From Lichenostomus cassidix (taxonomy: Eukaryota; Chordata; Aves; Passeriformes; Meliphagidae), in assembly GCA_008360975.2 (NCBI GenBank), contig CM039181.1:6122380-6186379 (forward strand): DNA of 64,000 nucleotides, in the 5' to 3' direction. Positions 52,801 through 62,910 of this stretch are shown here, piece after piece. Made by a program: the position numbers and the translations under genes. The notes beneath the pieces are model-generated. The model had not been told where the DNA came from. It did not search any database and was given only the letters and a program-made list of their open reading frames with translations. How positions within the stretch are numbered: the first letter of the stretch is position 1; every line of letters starts with the position of its first letter.

Positions 52801-54792
52801 TTAATTTTCTTACAAAATTGCTGAGTGGTACTAAAAGGGTACTGCAAAGGGTACTAAGAGCAGTGGCATAATGCTACGGGGCTTTGCTGAGTTTTGACAA
52901 ATCTGGTTTTGTTCAGTAGGATTTGCAATATATATAAAATCTGGACTTTGCAATGTGACTGAACCTTAAGACAAGTTTTCTGCCCCTTTATATTTTAGGG
53001 AACAAGTGTTCTTTCACCAGGCCTGCACATTGGACTGCTTATCACACTGGCCATTACAATTTATAAAAAGTCTACAACTCAGCTGTTTGAAAAACATTCT
53101 TGCCTGTATGTCTTGACATTTGGGTTTGTGAATGCCAAAATCTCACAGAAGCTGGTGGTAAGTCAGTCCTAAACCTCCTAAAACTGAACTGGTTCTTGGC
53201 TTAGCACTTACTGGATTGGGAGCACTGTTTTCCCATTTTGCTCTGCCACTGTATGAGCAGTTTCATTATGATCAAGACACTGAACCAGACTCACAGTCCT
53301 ACACAGAGATTATATGTGACACTGATGCAAAAACATATTTGCTGTTGAATGTACTGGTTAGAAATTTCAGTTTTGTTGAACTTACTCCTAGAAATATACT
53401 TACTGTCTGTCTTTAGCATCCTAACTGTGGTCTCTTTAGCCTTACTAACAGTGCTGTGACCTCTGATTTAATTATCTGAAATAAGAATTTACTTTGATCA
53501 TTAAAATGAAGAGTTGCGCTTTTCTGTCTCTATTCTGTCTTTTCTGTCTTTATCTTTTTTATACATAAAACACTCCTCAATGGATTAAAAAAAGGAAAGG
53601 TGCCTTACTACATGTTTGCTAACATCAGTAATCCAGCCAGATTTTTTTTTCTCCAAGGATGACATTTTTCAAACACTAGAAAACAGGTATTCTACAGACT
53701 TTCTTACTAAACAGTTTGAATAGGTGTTGCCCCCTAAGAAAAAGTCTGCTTCCTAGTTAGCGTTCAGCTAAGGAAAGCCAAAATTTTCAAGTTAAACTTG
53801 GAAACAATATTTCAAGTGGATAGTATTTTTTTTCAGTGATACACTTGCATAGTCTTACCCTTTGAATACAGTTCTGAATAACTGGAGAGTGGGGAACCGT
53901 TGCAGATAGCTGAAATGCACTAATGTAGATGTAACTTCCAAGGCAACGTTGCTGGGAAAGGATGTGATGCCTGTTTGCTGATATTTACACCAATCCTACT
54001 GGGATGCACTTCTAAAATTTTTTTTTTTTTTTTAACATAGGTGGCTCACATGACAAAAAGTGAAATCTGTCTTCAGGACTCTGCGTTTATTGGGCCAGGA
54101 CTTCTGTTTTTGGACCAGTACTTCAACAGCTTCATTGATGAATATATTGTTCTGTGGATAGCATTGGTAAGTGTTTTATACTTTTTGTTAGGACTGCATT
54201 TAAAGGAGTGGATTGAGAATTGTCCCTGTCCTTCTGCTCTGCGGTTTCTGACTTGCTCACATTTCAGCTGTCACTGCAGAGGGAGAGCCAGGGTACCATG
54301 TAAACATGTTTTTGAGAGCTGACTGGCTTGCTTTCCTTGGAACAGAGATGTGAAAGCAAATTTACAAATCTCACCTGTAATTATGCTTTAGTCCCTGTGG
54401 GCTTTTTAAAGTTATTCTGGGAACTGCAGACAAACCTTCTTTTATCAGATCTTGTGTTTAGTGCTGTTGGATGTTGGGATTCTGTGATGACTTTATTTTT
54501 AATTCTAAACTAGACCACTCTGTAGCTGTATGTTACAATGATGTATGTATGTTACACTTGTCACTTGGATAAATTTTGATTAAAGTATAGATATTTATAG
54601 TAGGAGCAACTGAAAAAAGAATTGGATTTTTTTAACCTATTCTGTTTTGTTCTTTTGAAGTTCATATCCTTGTTTGATATGCTGAGATATGCCAGTGGTG
54701 TGTGCCTACAGATTGCTGCTCATCTTCATATACATGTCTTCAGAATTTCATCTCATCAAGCTCCTGAGCAGGTTCAAAACCATAAAGACTGA
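37645..54792 (+). CDS. CHPT1: CHPT1, cholinephosphotransferase 1 (complete; span of eight coding exons)
   Basis: Integral membrane enzyme of the last step of the Kennedy pathway: CDP-choline plus diacylglycerol gives phosphatidylcholine plus CMP. The mammalian protein sits in the Golgi. Exons: 37645-37887, 46169-46316, 47211-47352, 50778-50862, 52469-52600, 52999-53157, 54041-54166, 54661-54792. Together they give 388 residues, slightly shorter than human (about 406), mainly from a shorter N-terminus. The CDP-alcohol phosphotransferase signature DGxxAR(x8)GxxxDxxxD is intact: D104, G105, A108, R109, G118, D122 and D126. Several hydrophobic membrane segments follow. The start ATG lies in a strong Kozak context (G at -3 and +4) inside a CpG island, and the protein begins [19 protein letters not shown], alignable with the mammalian start. 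The paralogue CEPT1 is an alternative, but the exon set, the HRYSAAG N-terminal region and the MYBPC1/SYCP3 neighbours favour CHPT1. Confidence 0.96.
37909..38072. repeat. 17-19 bp GC-rich minisatellite in CHPT1 intron 1
   Basis: Nine tandem units of the form CCCGGGGCTGGGGACAGTG, with GGAGCAGG and GGAGCGG variants. It begins 22 bp after the exon 1 donor. It creates long artificial open frames on both strands. Confidence 0.95.
41269..41445 (-). mobile_element. CR1 LINE 3' end
   Basis: Starts with aatcatagaat, the complement of the ATTCTATGATT terminal repeat of CR1. Then come the gacctttaaaggccatcctg and cagggatggggcatccacca blocks and ggccaacctgtgccactgtt, all typical of avian CR1. The minus-strand 3' end is at the left. 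Non-coding remnant. Confidence 0.92.
41621..41672. repeat. 30-bp-period tandem duplication
   Basis: agcatggattttggatttgc plus tg occurs at 41621-41642 and again at 41651-41672 with a short spacer. Confidence 0.9.
46169..46316 (+). CDS. CHPT1: CHPT1 coding exon 2 (catalytic signature)
   Basis: Encodes [19 protein letters not shown], then the catalytic block [20 protein letters not shown] and [10 protein letters not shown]. All signature Asp residues that bind Mg2+ and CDP-choline are present. Acceptor tttcag at 46168, donor GTAGCC at 46317, phase 1. Confidence 0.97.
46382..46465 (-). mobile_element. Short CR1 LINE 3' fragment
   Basis: aatcacagatttgtagaag, then ggaccactggagatcatctg and gtccaaacccctgctcagaa correspond to the complement of a CR1 3' end. 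It sits 66 bp after the donor of CHPT1 exon 2. Confidence 0.75.
47211..47352 (+). CDS. CHPT1: CHPT1 coding exon 3
   Basis: Encodes [19 protein letters not shown], then [17 protein letters not shown]. The HWQTYVSG motif is strongly conserved in CHPT1/CEPT1. Acceptor ttttcag at 47210, donor GTAAGT at 47353. Confidence 0.96.
47353..50777 (+). other. CHPT1 intron 3, 3.4 kb
   Basis: AT-rich intron with no recognised exon, RNA gene or clear transposon. The remaining CHPT1 introns (46317-47210, 50863-52468, 52601-52998, 53158-54040, 54167-54660) likewise show nothing beyond the listed CR1 piece. Confidence 0.7.
50778..50862 (+). CDS. CHPT1: CHPT1 coding exon 4
   Basis: Completes the Lys codon, then encodes [19 protein letters not shown] and GATIWDWK. 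Acceptor tcacag at 50777, donor GTGAGT at 50863, phase 0. Confidence 0.95.
52469..52600 (+). CDS. CHPT1: CHPT1 coding exon 5
   Basis: Encodes [20 protein letters not shown], then [19 protein letters not shown]. The [12 protein letters not shown] loop matches the mammalian enzyme. Acceptor gctaag at 52468, donor GTAAGT at 52601. Confidence 0.96.
52999..53157 (+). CDS. CHPT1: CHPT1 coding exon 6
   Basis: Encodes [19 protein letters not shown], then [20 protein letters not shown] and NAKISQKLV. Contains two hydrophobic membrane stretches. Acceptor ttttag at 52998, donor GTAAGT at 53158. Confidence 0.96.
54041..54166 (+). CDS. CHPT1: CHPT1 coding exon 7
   Basis: Encodes [20 protein letters not shown], then [19 protein letters not shown]. 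The family hallmarks VAHMTKSE and DQYFNxFIDEY are present. Acceptor acatag at 54040, donor GTAAGT at 54167. Confidence 0.96.
54661..54792 (+). CDS. CHPT1: CHPT1 coding exon 8 (C-terminus)
   Basis: Encodes [20 protein letters not shown], then [18 protein letters not shown] and stops at TGA 54790-54792. The SSHQAPEQV end matches the mammalian CHPT1 tail pattern (CHQAPEQV), which helps separate it from CEPT1. Acceptor ttgaag at 54660. Confidence 0.93.
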   Translation, partial: FISLFDMLRYASGVCLQIAAHLHIHVFRISSHQAPEQVQNHKD

Positions 54793-56110
54793 TTAAGTAG
54801 GTCAAGGACAAGAGAAGAAGCAGTTAGGGGAATGCTGAATGAAGCAGCCTCTCTGTTTTTGGGAAGACAGATTAAACTTTCAAAGAAAATGGTTTTATGA
54901 GAAACTTCACTGTATTTCAGACATTACTGGGTGTTAGAATTAGTAGATAAATAGTTCTACAGATGCTGTTGTATCAATACTTCTGAACCAGTATGTGTTT
55001 CCCTGTGTTTCAGACCATAAATACTACATTTGAAAATGTTGCCATTTCCTGTTAGGTAACTTTAATTTTGTACTTCTCTTCTGGTGAATGTAGAATGCTA
55101 ATCAAGGTGCTACCAATCAGAATTCAAAGAGGAATTTCACATTTCCCTTACCCAAGTGTCTAATCTTGTAGCATTAGTTTCTAAAGTTTTGTTGGAACTG
55201 CGCTGAAGTGGTAGTCAGATATACCAATGAATATACTGCATTATTAAGACTGGTAAAATGAGGCAGCCATGAGGTAAAAATCACTCAATCTCTCTTCTGG
55301 TACTTCTGAGGAACAAGCTGTTGGAGCAGTAGATAAAGGAGGTACAGCTCAGGAAAATTTTCTCCTACTTCAAGTACTTCTCTGAGTGCCTTTAGAATTC
55401 ATGCATTCTCCAGTATCTAAGTACATAACCTATTGCTACATTAAACTTTAGCTTGTACTTTCTTTCAAGGCCAGTTTCTGGTTTTGTAGTCATAATAAGG
55501 TTAGTCTCATTACACTTCATCCTTATCTAGACTCCAGGTAGCTGTGTGAGGACTCTAACTTCAGCCACTCTATCTGTGAGACTCTGCAAATGAATTACAA
55601 AGTTCACTGATACACTTCAGTGTCTGTGGCTCCAGCACTGCAACCCCCCTATCTATATTTCCCTCTGGGGTGTTTTTGCCATCACTGTGTTCATTTACCT
55701 TATAATTGATCTAATTGTCTCGTAGCTACCACTGAACTTTATCCAAACAAAAGAGCACAAAACTGAACCAAAATGTAAAACTCTCCAAAACAGAAAAAAT
55801 ATCAGCCTCTCTCTTCCTTTAAGAATAAACCCACTGGGTAACATGTCTATCTACAGGGCTGTTGCCATTAGAGAAAAGCTGAATCAAAATAGCTTCTTCT
55901 CTGTATGGAAAAATGATTACTTGAACACAAACCCTATAAGCTTAAGCTGCTTCAAAGAGGTACTATTTGAATATGATTGATGTAAAAAGCTGTTGAATCT
56001 AAATGTCCATTACTACTTCCAGTTGCTGATATGTACCTGAGCTCCAAGTTCATGAAGTCCTTCCTGAACGGTCCAATAAAGAATGCCATGGCTTGTTTTA
56101 AACATACTAC
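54793..56110 (+). other. CHPT1: CHPT1 3'UTR (extent uncertain)
   Basis: Non-coding sequence after the CHPT1 stop. Candidate poly(A) hexamers on the plus strand are AATAAA at 55824-55829 and 56075-56080; weaker or later ones occur near 55440, 56208 and 56528. Which is used cannot be settled from sequence alone. Confidence 0.4.
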
Positions 56111-58053
56111 CACTGCAGCTTCCTACGTGCTTATTAATTCAAAAATACTTCCTGAAGTGTTCAAGGAACTTTTAAAGTGGTGTATTGTCTGCTAGTCTGG
56201 AGGGAATAAAATAGCATCCACCACCCTCCTGCCTAAGAAGAATATAGTGATCCTTTTGATGGATAACTGTAGCAGTTACTGCCAAAGGACTACAATTCGA
56301 AGTGACTAATGTCAATTTGTAATTAATTCTACCACTCCTGTTTGAGGCTGGAAACGACACATGAATTTAGCCTGAACCCAGGCCATGGTAAATAGAAAAG
56401 AAGATGGTAATGACCATTTTAGTTTGACTGAATACTGTAAGCAAATTGACCTCCCTCTGAAAAGATTTCTTTAGAGTAAGATGAGTGGGTTCCCCACAAT
56501 GGTCAAAAATGTGTCATGGCATAGTAAGAATAAATAGTTTTAAGGATATGATTGAAGTATGTGGATAATGGGAAACTAATGCAGAAATCACTCAGAAAGC
56601 CAGAAACATGAGTCAATGCTAACAAATGAAACCAGAAGCAGGAGACAATGCTAACAAATAACCTCCTATTGAAGATACAAAGCAGAACCTGTCAGCTATT
56701 TCCTAGCCTCCTCTAATTGTCCTTAGAGGGCAGAGACTCAGTAGTTACAAATCAGCATAGTTACTGGTTACCCATTAGGGGCACAACCCCATGCCTCAGT
56801 GTAGCAATGTAACTTTCATGTTTGCTCCTTTCCTGAATCCTAGCAGAGGCAGAACAAGGAGTTCCATACTGGTGGTTGCTTGTTTAACACATTGCAACCT
56901 CATAGCTGAAGTTTCTGCAAATTACCCATCACTAATCTGGCTTCCAGACCTGGAGAACCATCGTCAAATGACTTGCCTGAACTAAAAAATGCTAGTAAGC
57001 TGAGAAGAAGCATATGGTTTTGAAATACGTTGTTATAAAAACATCACATTTGTGTGTGTGGGTGCGTGGATGGTTTTTGTTTTGTCTACTGTTGTATTGA
57101 ATCAAAGCAAAATATGTTGACAACTTACCTAATTTTAAAAGTGGATATTCAGGTGTAATGGTTTTCTGTAAAAACAAGCTGCATGCACACTAAGCCACTT
57201 ATTTAATTTATACTTATTTACTGTAATGAGATAGATGAAAGATAAATGCTTTACCCTTAAAACTCAGGCCTCCCTAAATTGCTAGTCACTTGGAATTGCA
57301 AAAAGTAATATTCCATCTCAAAGGCTTGTAAATAGCCTGTACTAAATAAATGAGGTAGACTTCTAGCAGTAGTTCTATGAAAAGTATATAGCCCAAAATC
57401 CATAATGTTTAATTATCCTTACTTGAGCTGATACTTGAGCTGATTAACCTCTTTATTTAACTAAACCCATTTTCTGGAAAAATTACAGCAGTTTATAAAT
57501 CTCTTACTACTACAAAGATAGTGCAATGCCTAGACTAACAAGAGTTCACAAAATTTAATTTACCATAATACACATCATCAAACAATTCTATCTGAGCTAT
57601 GTCATAGCCTGTGAATTTTTATAACTGCTGATATATCAGCAGACTAAATGTTAAAACTGAAAATGTGCAGCTTGTGACGAATGCTTCTATTTGTATAATG
57701 TACCTAAAGGCCTCAAGTTATTATGTAAAATCTGGGTAATGCATTTTTCAATTCTTCCCCTTGTTACAATTTGACATTAGAAAAAATGAAACAATTTAAA
57801 CACTCCAGTGCTGTTGAAAGTGGATATTAAATAGTTGAAAATTAATTGGACAAACAGTGAATGGTTTGGGGTCCATACTGCCCCCCAGTAATAAGTTTAC
57901 TAATGTATGTTCTTACAACATTAACAGACAAAAGATTAGAACAATCCAGGAAAGCATTTAATAGGAACCTTGAAACATTTAAATCTTAACATCCTTCTAA
58001 TGCCTGTACTTGTATCATGTTACTTAGGTACAAGTTGCTCCTCCACTGAGCCA
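56111..58053. other. Tail-to-tail region between CHPT1 and SYCP3
   Basis: AT-rich non-coding DNA that includes the SYCP3 3'UTR at its right end. No exon or known repeat was recognised. The distance between the two stop codons is 3.3 kb. Confidence 0.6.
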
Positions 58054-58107
58054 TCAGAATAACATGGACTGAAGAGACTTGCGAACAGTTGCCATCTCCT
58101 GCTGTTG
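58054..58107 (-). CDS. SYCP3: SYCP3 terminal coding exon
   Basis: Encodes [17 protein letters not shown] and a stop (tca at 58054-58056 on the plus strand). The SLQSMLF C-terminus is a hallmark of SYCP3. Acceptor tgacag (rc) above 58107. Below it, minus-strand ATTAAA (57957-57962) and AATAAA (57452-57457) are candidate poly(A) signals. Confidence 0.95.
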   Translation of the reverse strand, partial: QQQEMATVRKSLQSMLF

Positions 58108-61100
58108 CTGTCACAAGAAAAGGAGATGATGCTGAACAAATGCTGTATCAATATGATTCCTTTGAATTAAATGAATGTCAAATGACTTTTAATAGAATGT
58201 TCTATTTTTGTATTTTACTGACTTCATAGATCTGATACTTACAGTGTCCATCATAATCTTCTTCTGCAACATAGCCATTTCCTTGCGAAGTTCATTTTGG
58301 GCACCAGCCAGCAGATTTTCATTGCTTTTCTCCAGCTCTTCCATGCTCTGCAGTTAAGGATAATATTACTTCAGAATTCCTCAATGTCAAAGAGTTAATT
58401 TAAAACAAGCAAACCAATTCATACTACAATTTAATTTTTACAGTGATCACTGATAATTGATGAATTTGTAACAAACTTGGCAGAGGAATCACACAGGACT
58501 TCATACTCCAGTCCTGTTTACATTCCTATTTAACAATATGTACCCTGAGAAGAAAATAGAACCCGCCAGTTAGCCTCTGTGAGGTCTCAGCTACTTATTC
58601 TGCATTTCAATTAAAATAAAAAGTTCTACAAAAGGAGATTGGACAGATATCTGTCAGGAATGCTAGGGCTTCAATATTATGACAGCCTTGAAGTGAGGAC
58701 TATAAATCCCATTATATTTCTTTGCACACTTCTTCCCAAATAAAACTCCCTGGTTATCTTCCCTTTTGCACATACAATTAAACCTACCTCTATGTGTGTG
58801 TGTGTAGCTGCCTTTTCCTTAACTTATTTATTTAAGCTTATTTGGGGCTTGACTTCTACCTTTTGATCTTCAAGGAAAAAAAAGTAATACTTGACATGCT
58901 GTTCAGTTTTTCTTCTTTGATGAAGACATTTTTGACAGTTTGGAACAGTTATTATTTATTAATGCTTCTGTAATATACTCTGCAAATTCTCACTAATTTA
59001 AACTAAGAGTTGCTCTATTTCAGATTTATTTTTCTCAACTACTAGACTTGGAAAAAAACCAAACACCAAGCTTATTGTAACTAACTGAAATTTCAAAACC
59101 AGCTAGGGAATGACTTGAACAGAAATCAGGGTTTGTCAGAAACTGAAAAAGCCTTGAATCCCCCCAATATACTGGAACACAGGTAGCTGGAAAACAGCTT
59201 GGCAGAAAAGGACATGGGGGTTCTGGAGGACACCAAAAGAATCATAACCAGCAGTCTAGTATGTTAGTTACTTTGCTAAAGAAATACCAAACAATTTACG
59301 ACACTTCGTTAATACAGCTTTCTTAAATTATAAGGATCAACTGCCTTCCAAGAAAAAAATTTACTGTACCTTTAAGAATTGCTCATAAAGTTGCTTAATG
59401 GTTTTGAGTCTCTGACTTTGAACTATTCTTGCCTGTTGAAAAACCTTTTGTTGCTGACGAAGCATATTCTAAAGTAGAAGCAAAAGAAAAACATAATTGC
59501 ATCAGTTGCTAACCAGAGTGCATGGACAGCACACCAATGCCATTTTTCAGAATCAGAAATTCTGCCTTCACTGGAAATCTGTGCCTTGTAATATAGATCT
59601 CTGCCTGGAGAGTTACCCTTGCTCTTACTAATGAAAGTAAGACTGAAGACTGGATTAAGCCCCAAGTCACCTCCTGAGGTCTCTTGCAACCTGAATTATC
59701 CCTGTAAAATCCCATGAGGATTGCTATCCCCCACAGTTTCTTAGGGTATCCCAGAGGAATGTGCTATCTAAGGAAAACCGAAACCTGCAAATGTGTTGGA
59801 AGTACAAACACAGCAACATCACATGATTACATTCCATTGTATAGCTCCTATCCTCTTGCAGTGATCAATTCTCTCACATTTATTATATACAGGCATATAT
59901 TTAAGCAATGCATGCTAAAAGACAACTGCTTCTCTATATTCCTTTGTTCCCTGAACCCAAAGACTATGGATGCACAGAAACAGCACACAAGCTTTCTTCT
60001 CCTTAAGTGGTCTAGGTTTTTCTCAGGCCATATGCTGGCCTAGGGCATCACTTAGTGGTGTTTATAAACTTGCAATAATGTTTATAAATACACCCCTCTT
60101 CACAAAACTTAAACTATCATATATTTCTGTTTAAACTACATAAAGTGTTTTTACATTTCTTGAGTGCCTTAGCAACAATATTCCCTCCTTGTGAAAATAA
60201 AGTGAAACTCAGGCCATGCTGGAAACTCACCCCTAGTTTTTCTTCCTGCTCCTCTGCTTTTTGCACATCTACATCCCATTGCTGAAATAAAGTCAGGAAC
60301 TGCTGGGAGAACTCATGATTGAGCTTCTGCCTATAAACAGACACTATCTGTAAGTATGACAAATGCTACAGGGAATTACAAGAAAAGCTAAGGTTCAACA
60401 TACACGTGGGATAGAATAAAAGCTGGCATAGATAATCAGGCTATTTTGACATCTGACCCTAACTGAATACTGTTTGAAAAACTGAACAAACACATACACT
60501 GAGTGGATGTGGAATTTATATAAAGAGACAGTTTTATATACATTTATATATGTATGAAATACTGGTTAAAAAGAAATTGGAACAACTTCCTTACAGTGTC
60601 AGGTTTTCTGAGATTCACCATGTATTTCTAACCAAATTACTGATATTTGCTTTAATACAAAGGGTTTATAATGCAAAACTGATAAGGTAATTTTTTAAAA
60701 TTTTGTCCATGCAAGTTTCAAGTGCATATAAATGTAGAACGACACCAAGACAGTTACAAGTAGTGCTGACTTTCAGTTTTTAGCTCACTTTTCAGTTTCC
60801 TCTACCTCTAGTATCAGATATAGTAATTAAATATGCCTTAAGACATGAGAGAAATGTTATGCAAGGTGAAAATTACTTTCTTTCTTAACCAGAATGGTAT
60901 TAAAGTTTTACTGAATATTTTTCAGTTCTCAAGTAGAAACAGAAAATTCAAAAATGGACCCCCCCCAGTTTTAAAAAACAAAAACATCAAAGGTCACTTT
61001 CCATAAAGATAAAAGTAAGGCCAGTTCTTTTAACATACCTTGCTCTCAGAGTTCCAAATCTTAAATTTCTGTTCAAAAGAGAATGTGCTAAACTATTACT

Positions 61101-62910
61101 GTCAGATTAACAAAGTGGACACAACTGGAGGCAGCAGAGGCCCTGAGCAGATATTTAACATTAGACACAGTACTTGCTATTTAATTGCAAGATGACAGAC
61201 CAGCTATTCATTCTGTAACACAGAAGGGAATCTCGTTCCACAGGTTTGAAAACCAAGAGTAAATGTCACCTTTGCTCCTGCTGCGTTTTCCAAACATGCT
61301 CAATCTTCTGGTTACTGGTTTTGAGTGAGGCTTTTGTATACATTTCTAATCGTTTCCTCTTAGCTAAGAGAGCCTTGTTAATATCAGCTAAAAGTCAAAG
61401 AATATTTAGAAATTAAGCATTGGATACATTGTGCCATTTATTAAAAATGCTGATGAGTTACACTTTGGAGAAGCAAATGAGGTGTGTTAGAATGTTCCTC
61501 TGCCTGCTGGTGGCACTGGTGTGAATGCTACTTCTTTGTGCCACTCATATGCCCTAACCAACACCTATTTCAGAGTCATATGCAAATTACTTGAATTTCA
61601 GCAATAAATGAAGGCTAGTATGTGGTTACTATCAGTGTGAACATACTGACTGAATTAAAAAACATATGTCAGAGAGACAGCACTTTTTAAGTATATAAGT
61701 TACTGTGTTTGTTTCACTTTTAGTTTACATTTGGAGATTTAACAAGTCACAGCCTAAGGTTAATACACTAAGTCTTGAAAGTTATTTTATGGTGAGGAAT
61801 TACTGCTAACTCTGCAACTTTTTTTTTTTATTTATTAGAATGTAAATGTACTTACCTCCAAATCTCTCCAACATATTCTGTACTTCACCCCTACAAAATA
61901 GTGTTTCAAAAATTTTATTTGCCCATTTCCTGACTTTAGAGTAGCACCTGTTGTATATGCTTAAAACTCATTTTATTCACATCTATTACTTTTAAGCAGT
62001 GACAAAACTGCTACTGCCATAAGATAAAATAATTATATTCCTTTTCTTTTGTGAAAAGGAGTATAAGTAAAAATTTTTACTCTCCACTAAAAAGGCAGTA
62101 TTAGGCATTGAAAGGGTCTTGAGTAAGGGGAGTCAGTAAACAAAATTGATTATTCCCTATAACAAAGAAAACAGAAAGGGTATTTGGAACACCAAATGAA
62201 AACAAAAAGTCAGTTACCATGACTTGCACAGTAAAAATCCCCAAGGCCAATAATATCAGGGTTGTTTTTACAGCATCTTTAAAATGATAACACCAGTGTG
62301 TAAGGCAGTGTTACAGTAAAAACAGTATCTTCAACTCAACAGTTACAATCTGCCTGAAAACTATTTCAGCATGTACTTTTTTACTACATTTACACTGCTC
62401 ATGTATGTTAAATTTTATAAGATTTTTCTGTAAAATAATTTATTTTTCATGCAGTATTTGGGTCATTTAAAGTATTGGTAATATTTCAGGCAACTAAAGT
62501 CAGAGAAAAAAACAGAATTGAACAAAATTATCAACAATTTAGGATAAAACAACATTTTAAAAGATACAAAAATTCTAAGAACCCACACAAGTATATCAAA
62601 TTTTTCTGCATGTTAAGAAGTATCTACAAAGAAACTGAAGAATTACCATTTTAAAATGCTACATTTTCTACCTACAACTACTGTATTATCTGTCACTTGA
62701 TTTTAGAACCAAATATAAAAAAATAAAACTAAACCAAACCCAAACAAAGCAAAATAAGCATAGTGAATAACTGAAGTTGGTATCTATTTAAGACCTGCTT
62801 ATTTTGGAAAAAGCCCCCAAACATCTAACCTTACCCCACATCATCTGGAACCACATGAGTAGTTGCCAGAGGTCTTTTCTTTCCATGCTTGTCCATTACT
62901 GGTGTGTCAC
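58054..62910 (-). CDS. SYCP3: SYCP3, synaptonemal complex protein 3 (5'-partial; span of seven coding exons)
   Basis: Meiosis-specific structural protein that forms tetrameric coiled-coil rods and fibres along chromosome axes (axial and lateral elements). Minus-strand exons in transcript order: 62910-62835, 61890-61856, 61387-61270, 60330-60231, 59468-59370, 58347-58243, 58107-58054. All phases fit; joined they give 194 residues and a stop, against about 236 for the human protein. The order is a basic segment GKKRP, the Cor1/Xlr/Xmr helical core ([53 protein letters not shown]) and the conserved C-terminal tail RKSLQSMLF that is needed for self-assembly in the family. The initiator exon(s) were not found between 62911 and 64000 and are probably beyond the window. 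Tail-to-tail with CHPT1, as in mammals. Confidence 0.95.
58243..58347 (-). CDS. SYCP3: SYCP3 exon (core end)
   Basis: Encodes [20 protein letters not shown] then [15 protein letters not shown], 35 codons in phase 0 at both ends. Acceptor ctgcag (rc), donor GTAAGT (rc). Confidence 0.96.
59370..59468 (-). CDS. SYCP3: SYCP3 exon (helical core, last part)
   Basis: Encodes [19 protein letters not shown] then [14 protein letters not shown], 33 codons in phase 0 at both ends. Acceptor ctttag (rc), donor GTACAG (rc). Confidence 0.96.
60231..60330 (-). CDS. SYCP3: SYCP3 exon (helical core, middle)
   Basis: Encodes [19 protein letters not shown] then [14 protein letters not shown]. Acceptor ttatag (rc) above 60330, donor GTGAGT (rc) below 60231. 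The first base completes the split Arg codon. Confidence 0.96.
61270..61387 (-). CDS. SYCP3: SYCP3 exon (helical core, first part)
   Basis: Encodes [20 protein letters not shown] then [19 protein letters not shown]. Nearly identical to what I recall for mammalian SYCP3. Donor is GTGACA (rc), a usable but non-optimal site. Confidence 0.96.
61856..61890 (-). CDS. SYCP3: SYCP3 35-nt micro-exon
   Basis: Encodes [12 protein letters not shown] across its junctions, matching the [12 protein letters not shown] region at the start of the SYCP3 helical core. Acceptor ttgtag (rc) above, donor GTAAGT (rc) below. The phase fits both neighbours. Confidence 0.9.
62835..62910 (-). CDS. SYCP3: SYCP3 exon (basic N-terminal segment)
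   Basis: Reads [20 protein letters not shown] then PDDVG on the minus strand. It corresponds to the poorly conserved KRRKKRS..VVEDMG stretch of mammalian SYCP3. Acceptor cttaag (rc) above 62910, donor GTAAGG (rc) below 62835. The 76-nt length gives 24 codons plus split codons at both ends. Confidence 0.85.
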
